From: an uncultured Rhodobiaceae bacterium
GTDB taxonomy: Archaea > Thermoplasmatota > Poseidoniia > Poseidoniales > Poseidoniaceae
DNA length: 15,856 bases
Direction: 5' to 3'
NCBI GenBank assembly: GCA_937911445.1
Contig: CALDQY010000068.1
Location: 1-15,856, forward strand
The position numbers and the translations under genes are program-made. The notes beneath the pieces were generated by a model. It did not search any database and had not been told where the DNA came from. It was given only the letters and a program-made list of their open reading frames with translations. Positions 1 to 7,517 of this stretch are shown piece after piece; within the stretch, counting starts at the first letter, position 1, and each line of letters begins with the position of its first letter.

Positions 1-3000
1 AACATCGACGTACATGGTTACTGCAGAGATCGACGAATCGCTGATGTCGACGATTGGGAAGGACATTCGGGCACCTTGACCAGGGTTCATGTAGTAACTG
101 TATGCATAGTCAAGACAGACATTGTAGTATCCACCGTATCCGTTGTACCCTTCAGGAGGCTTGTAGACGCCCTGACCACCGTGGTAGGAGTTGTAGTAGT
201 AACCCCAGTAGTGGTATGGGTAGGCACCGAAGGATGGACTGGTATCAGAGTCAATTTCGCTCCAGCGGAATCCGAACTGGTCAGGATAGTAGTAGTAACC
301 TGGGTAGGAAACGAACTGCTGTGGGCCTTGTGGCCAGAAGCGCCACATGTAGTACAAGTATCCATCAAAGGAGCCAGTGTATCCTGGACCGTAGCTGTAA
401 CCGTACTGGTTGCAATGCCACGAGGCAACACCACCTTCACCACCAGCGTAGGTAGCTGCACCGTTTCCGGACTTAGGATCGCTGGTTCCCCATGGGTAGT
501 ATCCCAACTTGTCAGGTGTGGTGATGTTTTCAGAAACTTCTCCACTACCGTCATCGTGAGTAATCTCGATGTTCCATCGGTCGGTGAGCATGTAGTACTT
601 GCTCGAGGCGTAGTTGTAGGTTGGGTGAGCGTTTCCACCGCCGTAGATGGAGTTGGCAGCAACTTGCAAGTAATCTCCGGAGCCAAGGAAGGCTGAGAGA
701 TCGATTGCGTAGGTGTGCCATCCTGTCGACTTACCGGAGAGGGAAGTTGAACGGTAGATGGTTGGTAGGCTCATTCCACCGTAGACATCGACACCAACCG
801 TGTTGTCGGTTGAGGTGAAGCCGTCAATTTGTGGAGCGCCATTGTAGGATTGGATACCAACAGCAGCGTTGGATACAGCGATGTTGCTGTAAGATCCACT
901 TGCTTGCTCAACCCAGAGAGCAGTACCGGTGTTACCGGTGTTGATGATGCTCGAAGAGTCGATGGTTGCTGATCCACCGTCAACCTTGACAGTTGCCATG
1001 TCATCCGAAGATGCGCTTGCACCGTAGATTGTACCGGAGTTACCCATGACGAGTGTTGCACCGTCTCCGACATAGAGAGCAGCTCCAGTTGAGGAGTCTT
1101 GGGCAAGGTCACGGATGATACCGCCATCGACGTTGAGTGTTCCATCTTGGATATCAAGGGTCAATGGGTAGGTTGAGGACACAGCCTTGACTGTAGCCTT
1201 GGCTGTGCTGGACTCACCGACATAGAGCATACCACCGTTCGAGAGCGTGAGAACTGGAGAGTTCGTTGCTGTCGACTTGACGTTGAGGGTTGCACCGAGC
1301 AAGCGAATTACACAACCGTTGAGGTTGAGGTCTTCGCTGAGTGTCATTGGTGTTCCGTCAAACTCGTAGATGGTTGCACCAGATGCAGTGGTTCCGTTTG
1401 TTGGTAGACCAGCACCGGTGTCAGCGTCGGTCCATGCGGCCAACCAAGCACAATCCATGTTGGTACCGTTGAAATCGACAGGAGCAGGGAACAACTCGAG
1501 ATCGTAGGACGATCCGATTGTGAATCCACTGCTGAGGTCGCTGATGTACCATGCGTCGGTTGAGAGGGTTTCGTTCTGACCAGCAGGTCCGAAAGCTCGG
1601 AGGTTGTGATCGGAGTACGAGTTACCGTTGCTGTCTCCAGTGATGACCCAAACATCGGCCTCACCGTTAGCGTCGGTGATGTGGGATCCAACCTCAAAGA
1701 GTTCGGAACCTGAACCATCAACGACGCTTGCACTGACAACGTGTCCACTCTTTGGCACTTGCGTGATTGCAGAGTTCACAACTTCTGTTCGGAAGACACC
1801 GAGTGTTGCAAGTCCACCGTAGTAGATTGTTGCAGAACTCGAGGTGTAGACGTCACAGTCACCGGTAGCACCGGAGGAATCTGCACAGTCGTCGCCGTTC
1901 TGGTCAACCTCGATGAGACGGATGTCAGCGTTGGAACTTGCGTATGCGAGGTAAACACCATTTCCAGCGTTGGAGCTGGTGATGGCAACGTTACCGAGTG
2001 TCATCTTGGAGTTTCGTGCGTAGACAGCGTGGTCTGTGTTCGATGTGTGTGTCAGTGTACCACTGTCGAAGATCATGTTGTTTGGAGCAGCGCTGCTTGA
2101 ACAACTGCTGTAGACACGGTCTGAATCAATGGTTGTAACATCGATGATCCATCCACAACCTGCGACACCAAATCGACCGGAGTCAAGGTTGGTGACGACC
2201 ATGGCATCGGTCGTGATAGCGTTACCCGAGAAGTCGATGTGACCTGCAGTAACGTCCGTCATGACGGATGGTTGCATACGGTAGACGAGCATGTCACCAA
2301 CGGTAACATCGTCCATGACGGCGTTGTCACCAGATGGTCCGTTTGCTGTGCTTGATGAGCCACCAGGAGCGATGGTCATGTCTGCACTTCCAAAGTCAAC
2401 TTCGGTCATGTTGATGACACCGAGTGCGTTGATGGACGCACTGGAGTAATCAGGAGCATCGAAGTTGAACATCTTGACTTCACTTGCGACACCGAAGTCG
2501 GAAGTGAGCACGGTACCGGTCTGTGTTGAACCAGACGTGATGGTTGCGCTAACGTTGGAGACAGTGACGTGTTGGAGATCGGTGTCAATCAAGTTGACAT
2601 ATGCGTTCTCGATGGTCACGTTCTCAACGTGGAGCATACCGCCGGTTGAACCTGGGTAGTTGACAATCGCACCGCCCCATGATTCACCATCTGTGTTACA
2701 GTTGGTCATCGTTCCTTCGAAGATCATTGCATCCGCACTCGATGGGAGGTTGATACAAGCCTTGTCTGCGCCAGTGATGGCGAAGTTGTTCATCGTGAAA
2801 CCAGTTCCTTGTCCACTGCCGTGACGGATGGCCGTCTCGACGTTGGTAAAGGTAACCTGACTGAAGGTGAAGTTACCGACGTTGTTGTTGGAATAACATG
2901 GTCGGGAACCACCTGAACTGTCAGCACAGTACGAGTTGTAATCACCGTGGCGGGAACCAGCGGAGATCGCTGCAGTGCTTGTGTTGTTGAAGTCAACGTA

Positions 3001-6000
3001 ACTGAAGACGTGTCGGTCATCTGTACCACCGGTGGTAGCACAGTCGTCCGTGAAGGAGAGACCCTTCCACTCAGCACCGCTTTGTCCTTCGAAGAGGACA
3101 CGGTGTGTTGAGTTACCAGTCACGGTGACGGAGTCACAAGCACCATCAACGGAGATACCCTTGCCGGAAGCGACTTGGATGACGGTTCCTGGCTCGATGG
3201 TCAAATCTCCTCCAGTGATGGAGAGGAAGTCACTGTTCGGGCTGATTCGGTATGGCGAACCTTCGTTGTCCCAAATACATTCGATGTTGTTGTTGGAACA
3301 GTCGAGATCGCTGTCGATGTCAGTACCCTTGCCTTCGAATGGCATTGCACGGACGTAGACACCACAGTCAGCGTTCGAGTTGTCGTAACAGTAGTAACTT
3401 CCGTAGTAGCTCCACCATGGCGCAATCGTACCAGGTCGAGCAGCAGAGTTGCTCGAGTATGGCAGAGATGGCATGTTGGTTCCCCATGTGGTGATACCTC
3501 GCTCGAGAGCGGTGGATCCGCTGTCAATCATGTAGAGGTAACCGAGACGGCCGATACGGAGTCGGTCGTTGCTGTCGTCACCGTCAAAGGACTTCTGGAA
3601 GTAGTCAAACTTGAAGCCAGATGGCAAATCGATGTTTGCATTACATCCTGTCTTGTATTGGTTCCAGTAGTAACTGTATGCACAGTAGTAACCTGTTGGA
3701 CGGCCGTTGGACGAACCAGAGATAACTTCTGCAGCGTTGGTGACGGACTTGATACCTGTTGAGAAGGTCTCGTATCCGTGGTCAGTTCCGTCGGTTGAGA
3801 TACGGAAGTTGGCCGTGTGCGGGTTCGCACCAGCCATGTATCCAGCACCAGGGTTGCGCATGGTGTCACCACGAGTTCGTGTGTGATCCATGTATCCAAC
3901 AGTTGCGTAGTCGTAGTATGCGTTACAGGACGAGTCGTACTTGAACTCAATTTCGTTTGTGACGTCGTAGAAGATAACTTGGTAATCACAGAGGTATTGT
4001 GAGTTGTATCCCATGTCTCGCCACTCTACGATGAGCATCATGTTCGGGTCACCAACTTCGAAGGAGTTGGATGTGGTCGTCTGCGTGTTTACACCGCTGG
4101 ATACAGAGGATGTATCGACAGCAGTAGCGTAGTAGGTGACGTAGTCGCCACGCTCAAGAGTTGTGAGCTCAGCAGACCAGTCACACTCTGCATCAACACA
4201 CTCACTTCGTTGCTTACCAACTGGGTTGAGTTTCATCGAACTGAGTGTTCCATTGTTGATGCTGTAGTAGAGTGTTGGACCTTCACCAATCGTGTTGTTG
4301 ACGTTGAGACCCGATGGTGGATCACCTGCGTCAGAGATGGTGTAGGTGAACGTACGAGTCTTGCTGTGCGAGTCTCGCATGCCACTGTGGTCCATGTCAG
4401 GAGCGCTGGTATCTGGTGTTGGTGCAACGTTCCCTACCTTGTAGGTGGTTGAACCGGAGGATGCCATGCGTCCGTAGTATCCAGCACTAAGTGCAAATCC
4501 GCTCCATCGGTAGGAGGAGGAGTATGCATAGTAGTAACCGGAAGAACATCGAGCGTTGCTGGATGTTGAACGGTAGAAGTAATAGAAACCGTTTGTACCG
4601 GCACAGAGCCAGTTGGCCTTGGAAGTGCTGTAGGTTCCGTTCCAGTCGAACTTACCGAAAGTTCCGGTGATGTCCAATCCAGAGAGCGGAATGTTGTACG
4701 CTGCGGTGTAACCGTATGTGCTTGATCGGCTAGCACTGCTACCACCAGCGAGTTTACCGGTTTCAATTTCTGGTGTGGAGTCACCAATTCCGACCATTCC
4801 CCACTTGTTGCCAGTGGCGTCGTAGTGGAAGATGAGGTTCATCTGAGGACCATTCTTTGCGCTGATGGCAAGGAATCCGCCGTCACCTTGGTGCAACTCG
4901 GTCAGTCCGGATCGGGTACCACCATAGCCGTTGTATCCACTGCTTGGGGTTGTGGTCCACTGCATCTTCCACTGGGAGTAGAAGTAGTAAGAGGACGAGT
5001 AGAAACAGGAGTAACTACCTGTTCCACAGTTGGATACGTCCCACTCGAAGAGGTACTCATCGCTGTGGTCGTAGTAGGTCATTTGTCGGTCGTGGTACCC
5101 CTGTGGGTTGAAGTAACTACCAGAGTGGACGTCTGTCTGAAGGACAACGAACTTCTTGGCAGTTCCTGCGTTGACGACGTCGTCAACGAAGAACCAATGT
5201 GCGTTGCTCTGGACCCATGTCGATGGAGTCGTAGCAGATGCAGGCGGTACTGGGTCGTATCCGACGTTCGCACCGTTGGTTCCTTGGTTCAAGTCTTGGA
5301 ACTTCCAGTAGTACTCGACGTAGTCGCCAGCGCTGATGTCAGGGGTGGTTGCCTTAAATCGGCAGTCCGTTGCGGTTGTACCGCAAGATTGGACAGTTGT
5401 TGCGCTAACGGAGGTCCAGGTACCGTTGTTGATGCTGTAGAACATCTTGACACCGTTGGTTGAGGTTGTATCGATACCGGAGAGATCGGTCAACTTGGTG
5501 AAGAAGGTTCGCTCACCCTCAACATACGAAGTGAGTCCAGAGTACGCCACGTGACTGGAGGTTGGGGCATCCGTGTCAGAGCCACCAGAATAGATGACTT
5601 CGAGGTAGCTGTTTGAACCACCGCTGTTGTATGCGTAGGTGTAGATGTAAATGCTTGAAGTCATTCGAGCACCCATACCAACGGTGCCCGAGTTCGTTTG
5701 TGCATTCAAGATGTAGTTGTGAGAACCTGTGGACGAGGAACAAGCAGTACCTGCTGCGTTGTTGTTGTCACAGATTTCAGCAGTCTTCCATCCAGTTCCT
5801 TGTGCATAGGTACCTGCGGCTGCAGAGTTACCAATGGAGGAAATCAACTTGCGCTCGTTGGTGTTGGAGTTGGATCCAGACAACAAGTTCGCAGAGATGG
5901 CTCCAGAACAAGTTGCAGAGGAGATACCGTAGTTGTATCGTGCGTCTGTTCCACAAGCCTCGAGGACTGTTGCTGTGATGCTGACGGAGGACGAACTACC

Positions 6001-7188
6001 GTATCCATAGCTGACGTATTGCTTCCAGTTGATCTCATCAACGGTTGCACCACTTGGTAGAGCGGAGCTGCTACCAAAGTTGTAGCGGTGCCATGGGATG
6101 TAGTAGTAGGAACCGTAGTATCGGTAAAGGTAGGAGTACGTGCTGTTGTAGCAGTATCCATAGTAGACGTAACAGTATCCACGGTTACCGCTTGTGACCT
6201 TGATGGTTGGATCGAGAGCGAGCGGGAAGGCTCGGTCTTCGGACATCAACCAGTCGGATTCAACAGCGGTTGTCAACAGGACCATAGGACCGTAGACTTG
6301 TACGAAGTACGTACCGATGTAAGGTTCTGTTGCAGCCTCTTCCATGACGACTGGCTCAGGGATGGTGGCCAGGAGTTCGCCGGAATCGAGGTTGCGGATT
6401 TCAAGTTCACCTTGTGTGGTTGTGATTTCCTCGCCAAGAGCAACTCCGTCCATGTAGAGGCCGTAGCCCATTGGGAGACGGATGGTCTCTGTCATACCGA
6501 AGTAAGCTGCGATTTCATCGAGAACAGGGCGTTCTTGGATGAGGAGGTTTTGCTTGACTTGTGTTGTATCAACAGCGTAGTCGAGTGCAAAGCCTTCTGC
6601 GAGAGGGTAACGAATCACGTTTCCACCGACCTCGACGTCGCCAGTTGCTGGTTGAGCATGGTACGGCATAGGTGCGGTTCCTGTGATATCGATGGTAACG
6701 AGCATTGGGTTCAAACCTGTGACGATTGGATCGACGAACTGGTTTGGTTGGATGCTCACACCGTCGGCAACTTCTGCACCGAATGTGGTTGTGAAGATGT
6801 TCTCCTTCACTTCCCACCCTTCAGGAGTTGCCATGATGTTGAGGTTGATGTCCTCAAAGGCCCCACTGTCGGCAAGGTAGTGCATTGGCTCATCGCTTGT
6901 GAGCTGTGCAATTCTGCCGTCCTCAGTGAGGAATCCCTTTGTGTTCGCCTGCCTCATGCCCAGGAGTTCCTGAGCGGCATCATACTCATAGGTTGTTTGT
7001 TCGATGGCGGCTGGCAACTTGAAGAAATCGTCTACTTCAGAGACGATCTCTGCATTGCTGACAGTTTCGGTTGCGGTGTTGTCCACTAGGCTTGTCATTG
7101 GCATGAAGGCCATCAAAGCACATAGTAGTACGGCAATTCCGATTCCACCCATTGCGGTTTTCGTTTTCTTATTCTTGTTTCCCAACAT
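1..7188 (-). CDS. Giant secreted beta-helix / Ig-like surface protein, Tyr-rich (3' end beyond window)
   Basis: One open frame of 2396 codons with no stop runs from 7188 to base 1, so the C-terminus is missing. Residues 1-36 are a signal peptide: a Lys-rich start, then a hydrophobic run (GIAVLLCALMAFMP). Residues 37-336 resemble the leader of WapA/Rhs-type secreted proteins, with EPMHYLADSGAFEDINL near 100 and RAFPLALDPT at 319-328. Residues 337-536 form a Tyr/Cys-rich probable beta-sandwich. Ig-like modules lie at about 541-636 and 930-1040, each with YSINNGT, a Cys pair and GDYVxYY. Residues 1070-1084 carry QVIFYD and EIEFKY. From about 1317 (LSITGGDLTIEPGTVIQVA) the sequence is typical parallel beta-helix. 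An Ig-like segment with Asp/Asn loops (TDANGEADV, GDSNGN) follows at 1817-1880, then more beta-helix and a Tyr-rich end (2257-2370). The role is probably adhesion, surface coat or glycan binding; no catalytic residues were recognised. I chose ATG 7188 because GGTGA lies 6 nt upstream. An in-frame ATG at 7194 would touch that site. Confidence 0.9.
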   Translation of the reverse strand, partial: MLGNKNKKTKTAMGGIGIAVLLCALMAFMPMTSLVDNTATETVSNAEIVSEVDDFFKLPAAIEQTTYEYDAAQELLGMRQANTKGFLTEDGRIAQLTSDEPMHYLADSGAFEDINLNIMATPEGWEVKENIFTTTFGAEVADGVSIQPNQFVDPIVTGLNPMLVTIDITGTAPMPYHAQPATGDVEVGGNVIRYPLAEGFALDYAVDTTQVKQNLLIQERPVLDEIAAYFGMTETIRLPMGYGLYMDGVALGEEITTTQGELEIRNLDSGELLATIPEPVVMEEAATEPYIGTYFVQVYGPMVLLTTAVESDWLMSEDRAFPLALDPTIKVTSGNRGYCYVYYGYCYNSTYSYLYRYYGSYYYIPWHRYNFGSSSALPSGATVDEINWKQYVSYGYGSSSSVSITATVLEACGTDARYNYGISSATCSGAISANLLSGSNSNTNERKLISSIGNSAAAGTYAQGTGWKTAEICDNNNAAGTACSSSTGSHNYILNAQTNSGTVGMGARMTSSIYIYTYAYNSGGSNSYLEVIYSGGSDTDAPTSSHVAYSGLTSYVEGERTFFTKLTDLSGIDTTSTNGVKMFYSINNGTWTSVSATTVQSCGTTATDCRFKATTPDISAGDYVEYYWKFQDLNQGTNGANVGYDPVPPASATTPSTWVQSNAHWFFVDDVVNAGTAKKFVVLQTDVHSGSYFNPQGYHDRQMTYYDHSDEYLFEWDVSNCGTGSYSCFYSSSYYFYSQWKMQWTTTPSSGYNGYGGTRSGLTELHQGDGGFLAISAKNGPQMNLIFHYDATGNKWGMVGIGDSTPEIETGKLAGGSSASRSSTYGYTAAYNIPLSGLDITGTFGKFDWNGTYSTSKANWLCAGTNGFYYFYRSTSSNARCSSGYYYAYSSSYRWSGFALSAGYYGRMASSGSTTYKVGNVAPTPDTSAPDMDHSGMRDSHSKTRTFTYTISDAGDPPSGLNVNNTIGEGPTLYYSINNGTLSSMKLNPVGKQRSECVDAECDWSAELTTLERGDYVTYYATAVDTSSVSSGVNTQTTTSNSFEVGDPNMMLIVEWRDMGYNSQYLCDYQVIFYDVTNEIEFKYDSSCNAYYDYATVGYMDHTRTRGDTMRNPGAGYMAGANPHTANFRISTDGTDHGYETFSTGIKSVTNAAEVISGSSNGRPTGYYCAYSYYWNQYKTGCNANIDLPSGFKFDYFQKSFDGDDSNDRLRIGRLGYLYMIDSGSTALERGITTWGTNMPSLPYSSNSAARPGTIAPWWSYYGSYYCYDNSNADCGVYVRAMPFEGKGTDIDSDLDCSNNNIECIWDNEGSPYRISPNSDFLSITGGDLTIEPGTVIQVASGKGISVDGACDSVTVTGNSTHRVLFEGQSGAEWKGLSFTDDCATTGGTDDRHVFSYVDFNNTSTAAISAGSRHGDYNSYCADSSGGSRPCYSNNNVGNFTFSQVTFTNVETAIRHGSGQGTGFTMNNFAITGADKACINLPSSADAMIFEGTMTNCNTDGESWGGAIVNYPGSTGGMLHVENVTIENAYVNLIDTDLQHVTVSNVSATITSGSTQTGTVLTSDFGVASEVKMFNFDAPDYSSASINALGVINMTEVDFGSADMTIAPGGSSSTANGPSGDNAVMDDVTVGDMLVYRMQPSVMTDVTAGHIDFSGNAITTDAMVVTNLDSGRFGVAGCGWIIDVTTIDSDRVYSSCSSSAAPNNMIFDSGTLTHTSNTDHAVYARNSKMTLGNVAITSSNAGNGVYLAYASSNADIRLIEVDQNGDDCADSSGATGDCDVYTSSSATIYYGGLATLGVFRTEVVNSAITQVPKSGHVVSASVVDGSGSELFEVGSHITDANGEADVWVITGDSNGNSYSDHNLRAFGPAGQNETLSTDAWYISDLSSGFTIGSSYDLELFPAPVDFNGTNMDCAWLAAWTDADTGAGLPTNGTTASGATIYEFDGTPMTLSEDLNLNGCVIRLLGATLNVKSTATNSPVLTLSNGGMLYVGESSTAKATVKAVSSTYPLTLDIQDGTLNVDGGIIRDLAQDSSTGAALYVGDGATLVMGNSGTIYGASASSDDMATVKVDGGSATIDSSSIINTGNTGTALWVEQASGSYSNIAVSNAAVGIQSYNGAPQIDGFTSTDNTVGVDVYGGMSLPTIYRSTSLSGKSTGWHTYAIDLSAFLGSGDYLQVAANSIYGGGNAHPTYNYASSKYYMLTDRWNIEITHDDGSGEVSENITTPDKLGYYPWGTSDPKSGNGAATYAGGEGGVASWHCNQYGYSYGPGYTGSFDGYLYYMWRFWPQGPQQFVSYPGYYYYPDQFGFRWSEIDSDTSPSFGAYPYHYWGYYYNSYHGGQGVYKPPEGYNGYGGYYNVCLDYAYSYYMNPGQGARMSFPIVDISDSSISAVTMYVDV
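79..420 (-). repeat. Tyr-rich patch near the visible C-terminus of the giant protein
   Basis: Residues 2257-2370 contain 28 Tyr in 114 residues, with aromatic and Gly/Pro spacing such as PGYYYYPDQF and WGYYYNSYHGG. Cys 2259 and 2358 flank the patch. It shares GYNGYGG with residues 751-757 and AYSYY with residues 1170-1174. Confidence 0.65.
91..106 (-). repeat. 16-nt direct repeat, copy 1
   Basis: Sixteen bases identical to 3667-3682. The copies are in the same frame and both encode AYSYY inside Tyr-rich patches of the giant protein. Confidence 0.6.
3667..3682 (-). repeat. 16-nt direct repeat, copy 2
   Basis: Sixteen bases identical to 91-106. It encodes AYSYY (residues 1170-1174) within a patch bracketed by Cys 1169 and Cys 1182. 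Confidence 0.6.
6100..6180 (-). repeat. Tyr-rich patch 1 in the giant protein
   Basis: Residues 337-363 contain 14 Tyr in 27 residues, with Cys 339 and 346, directly after the DPT motif that ends the leader. Thirteen of the 14 Tyr codons are TAC. YYGSYY (357-362) recurs at residues 1261-1266. Confidence 0.7.
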
Positions 7189-7194
7189 AGTCAT

Positions 7195-7199
7195 TCACC
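7195..7199 (-). promoter_or_regulatory. Ribosome binding site of the giant surface protein
   Basis: GGTGA on the minus strand, 6 nt before ATG 7188. It decides between two in-frame starts, ATG-ACT-ATG. The first ATG (7194) directly abuts the site with no spacer, so the second (7188) is the better start. Confidence 0.6.
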
Positions 7200-7239
7200 C
7201 CATACGGACTGTATGCAAATGCAACCACGTTCTCCGCCA

Positions 7240-7246
7240 CTTATAG
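7240..7246 (-). promoter_or_regulatory. Archaeal TATA box for the giant surface protein
   Basis: CTATAAG on the minus strand, centred about 54 nt before ATG 7188. It implies a leader of roughly 25-30 nt if transcription starts at the usual archaeal distance. GCACCC lies 7 nt upstream of TATAAG and an inverted repeat lies further up. The next gene has the same order of elements at nearly the same distance. Confidence 0.55.
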
Positions 7247-7265
7247 GAGTTGGGGTGCAAAATCT

Positions 7266-7276
7266 TTGAATTTCAA
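7266..7276. promoter_or_regulatory. Inverted repeat TTGAA-N-TTCAA, putative regulator site (copy 1)
   Basis: A perfect 5-bp inverted repeat around one central base, centred 83 nt before ATG 7188 and 19 nt upstream of the CTATAAG box. On the minus strand, GCACCC (7253-7258) follows after 7 nt. The same arms and the same hexamer occur ahead of the 1050-residue protein gene, which supports a shared regulator site rather than chance AT-rich sequence. Confidence 0.45.
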
Positions 7277-7381
7277 TTTTCAGGAGGTAAATGAAACGTT
7301 ATACTGAGAGCAATTTTTCTATCTCTCTGGTACAAACAATTTGTAAAATGAACATTTATTTTTATTCTGATTTTCAAATAA

Positions 7382-7402
7382 TCTCAATCGATCGATTTGA
7401 GA
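7382..7402. repeat. Imperfect 21-nt palindrome centred on CGATCG
   Basis: AATCGATCGATT (7386-7397) is a perfect 12-nt palindrome. It extends by TCTC on the left and GAGA on the right with one bulged T at 7398, giving 10 potential base pairs. It lies in the AT-rich gap (7262-7430) between the terminator of the 1050-residue protein gene and the promoter of the giant gene. It could be a protein binding site; its function is unknown. Apart from this palindrome and the features listed separately, I see no convincing gene in the gap 7189-7517. Confidence 0.4.
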
Positions 7403-7418
7403 ATAAACTTAGAGAATG

Positions 7419-7463
7419 AAAATAAAAAAAGGCCAGAGAGGGCGCCGGAACGCCCCCTCTGGC
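7419..7463 (-). terminator. Hairpin plus T-tract terminator after the 1050-residue protein gene
   Basis: Arms 7432-7444 and 7451-7463 form a GC-rich 13-position stem with 12 pairs and one A-C mismatch, closing a 6-nt loop. On the minus strand the stem is followed at once by C then TTTTTTTATTTT (7430-7419). This looks like a bacterial intrinsic terminator. In archaea the T-tract alone usually suffices, so the stem may add RNA 3'-end stability. The T-tract is identical to the one after the permease gene. Confidence 0.8.
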
Positions 7464-7468
7464 GGCTC

Positions 7469-7507
7469 CTGTGCGTCCTAGCGCACAGATTACGACTGTT
7501 CGGTCGT
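7469..7507 (-). other. Two further stem-loops in the 3' UTR
   Basis: Between the stop codon and the terminator hairpin lie two more stems. A perfect 7-bp stem uses CTGTGCG (7469-7475) and CGCACAG (7482-7488) with a 6-nt loop. A perfect 5-bp stem uses ACGAC (7492-7496) and GTCGT (7503-7507), also with a 6-nt loop. With the terminator they form three consecutive hairpins, all with 6-nt loops, suggesting a structured, stabilised mRNA end. Confidence 0.5.
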
Positions 7508-7517
7508 CAGTCTGAGA

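Noticed and set aside
79..6180. Diversity-generating retroelement variable regions, suggested by Tyr/Ser/Asn-rich patches with many NNC codons
   Set aside because: No reverse transcriptase, template repeat or IMH-like site is visible. The patches are scattered over 2000 residues rather than at the C-terminus, and they include codons that A-directed change of AAC cannot give.
87..6182. Many medium minus-strand frames rich in Thr/Ser/Pro inside 1-6200
   Set aside because: All are in a different frame from the single 2396-codon frame. They arise from its ACC/TCC/GTC-rich codons and have no start signals.
6088..7089. Plus-strand open frame of 333 codons opposite the start of the giant gene
   Set aside because: It is antisense to the signal peptide and leader of the giant protein. 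It has no ribosome binding site and a low-plausibility, Cys- and His-scattered translation.
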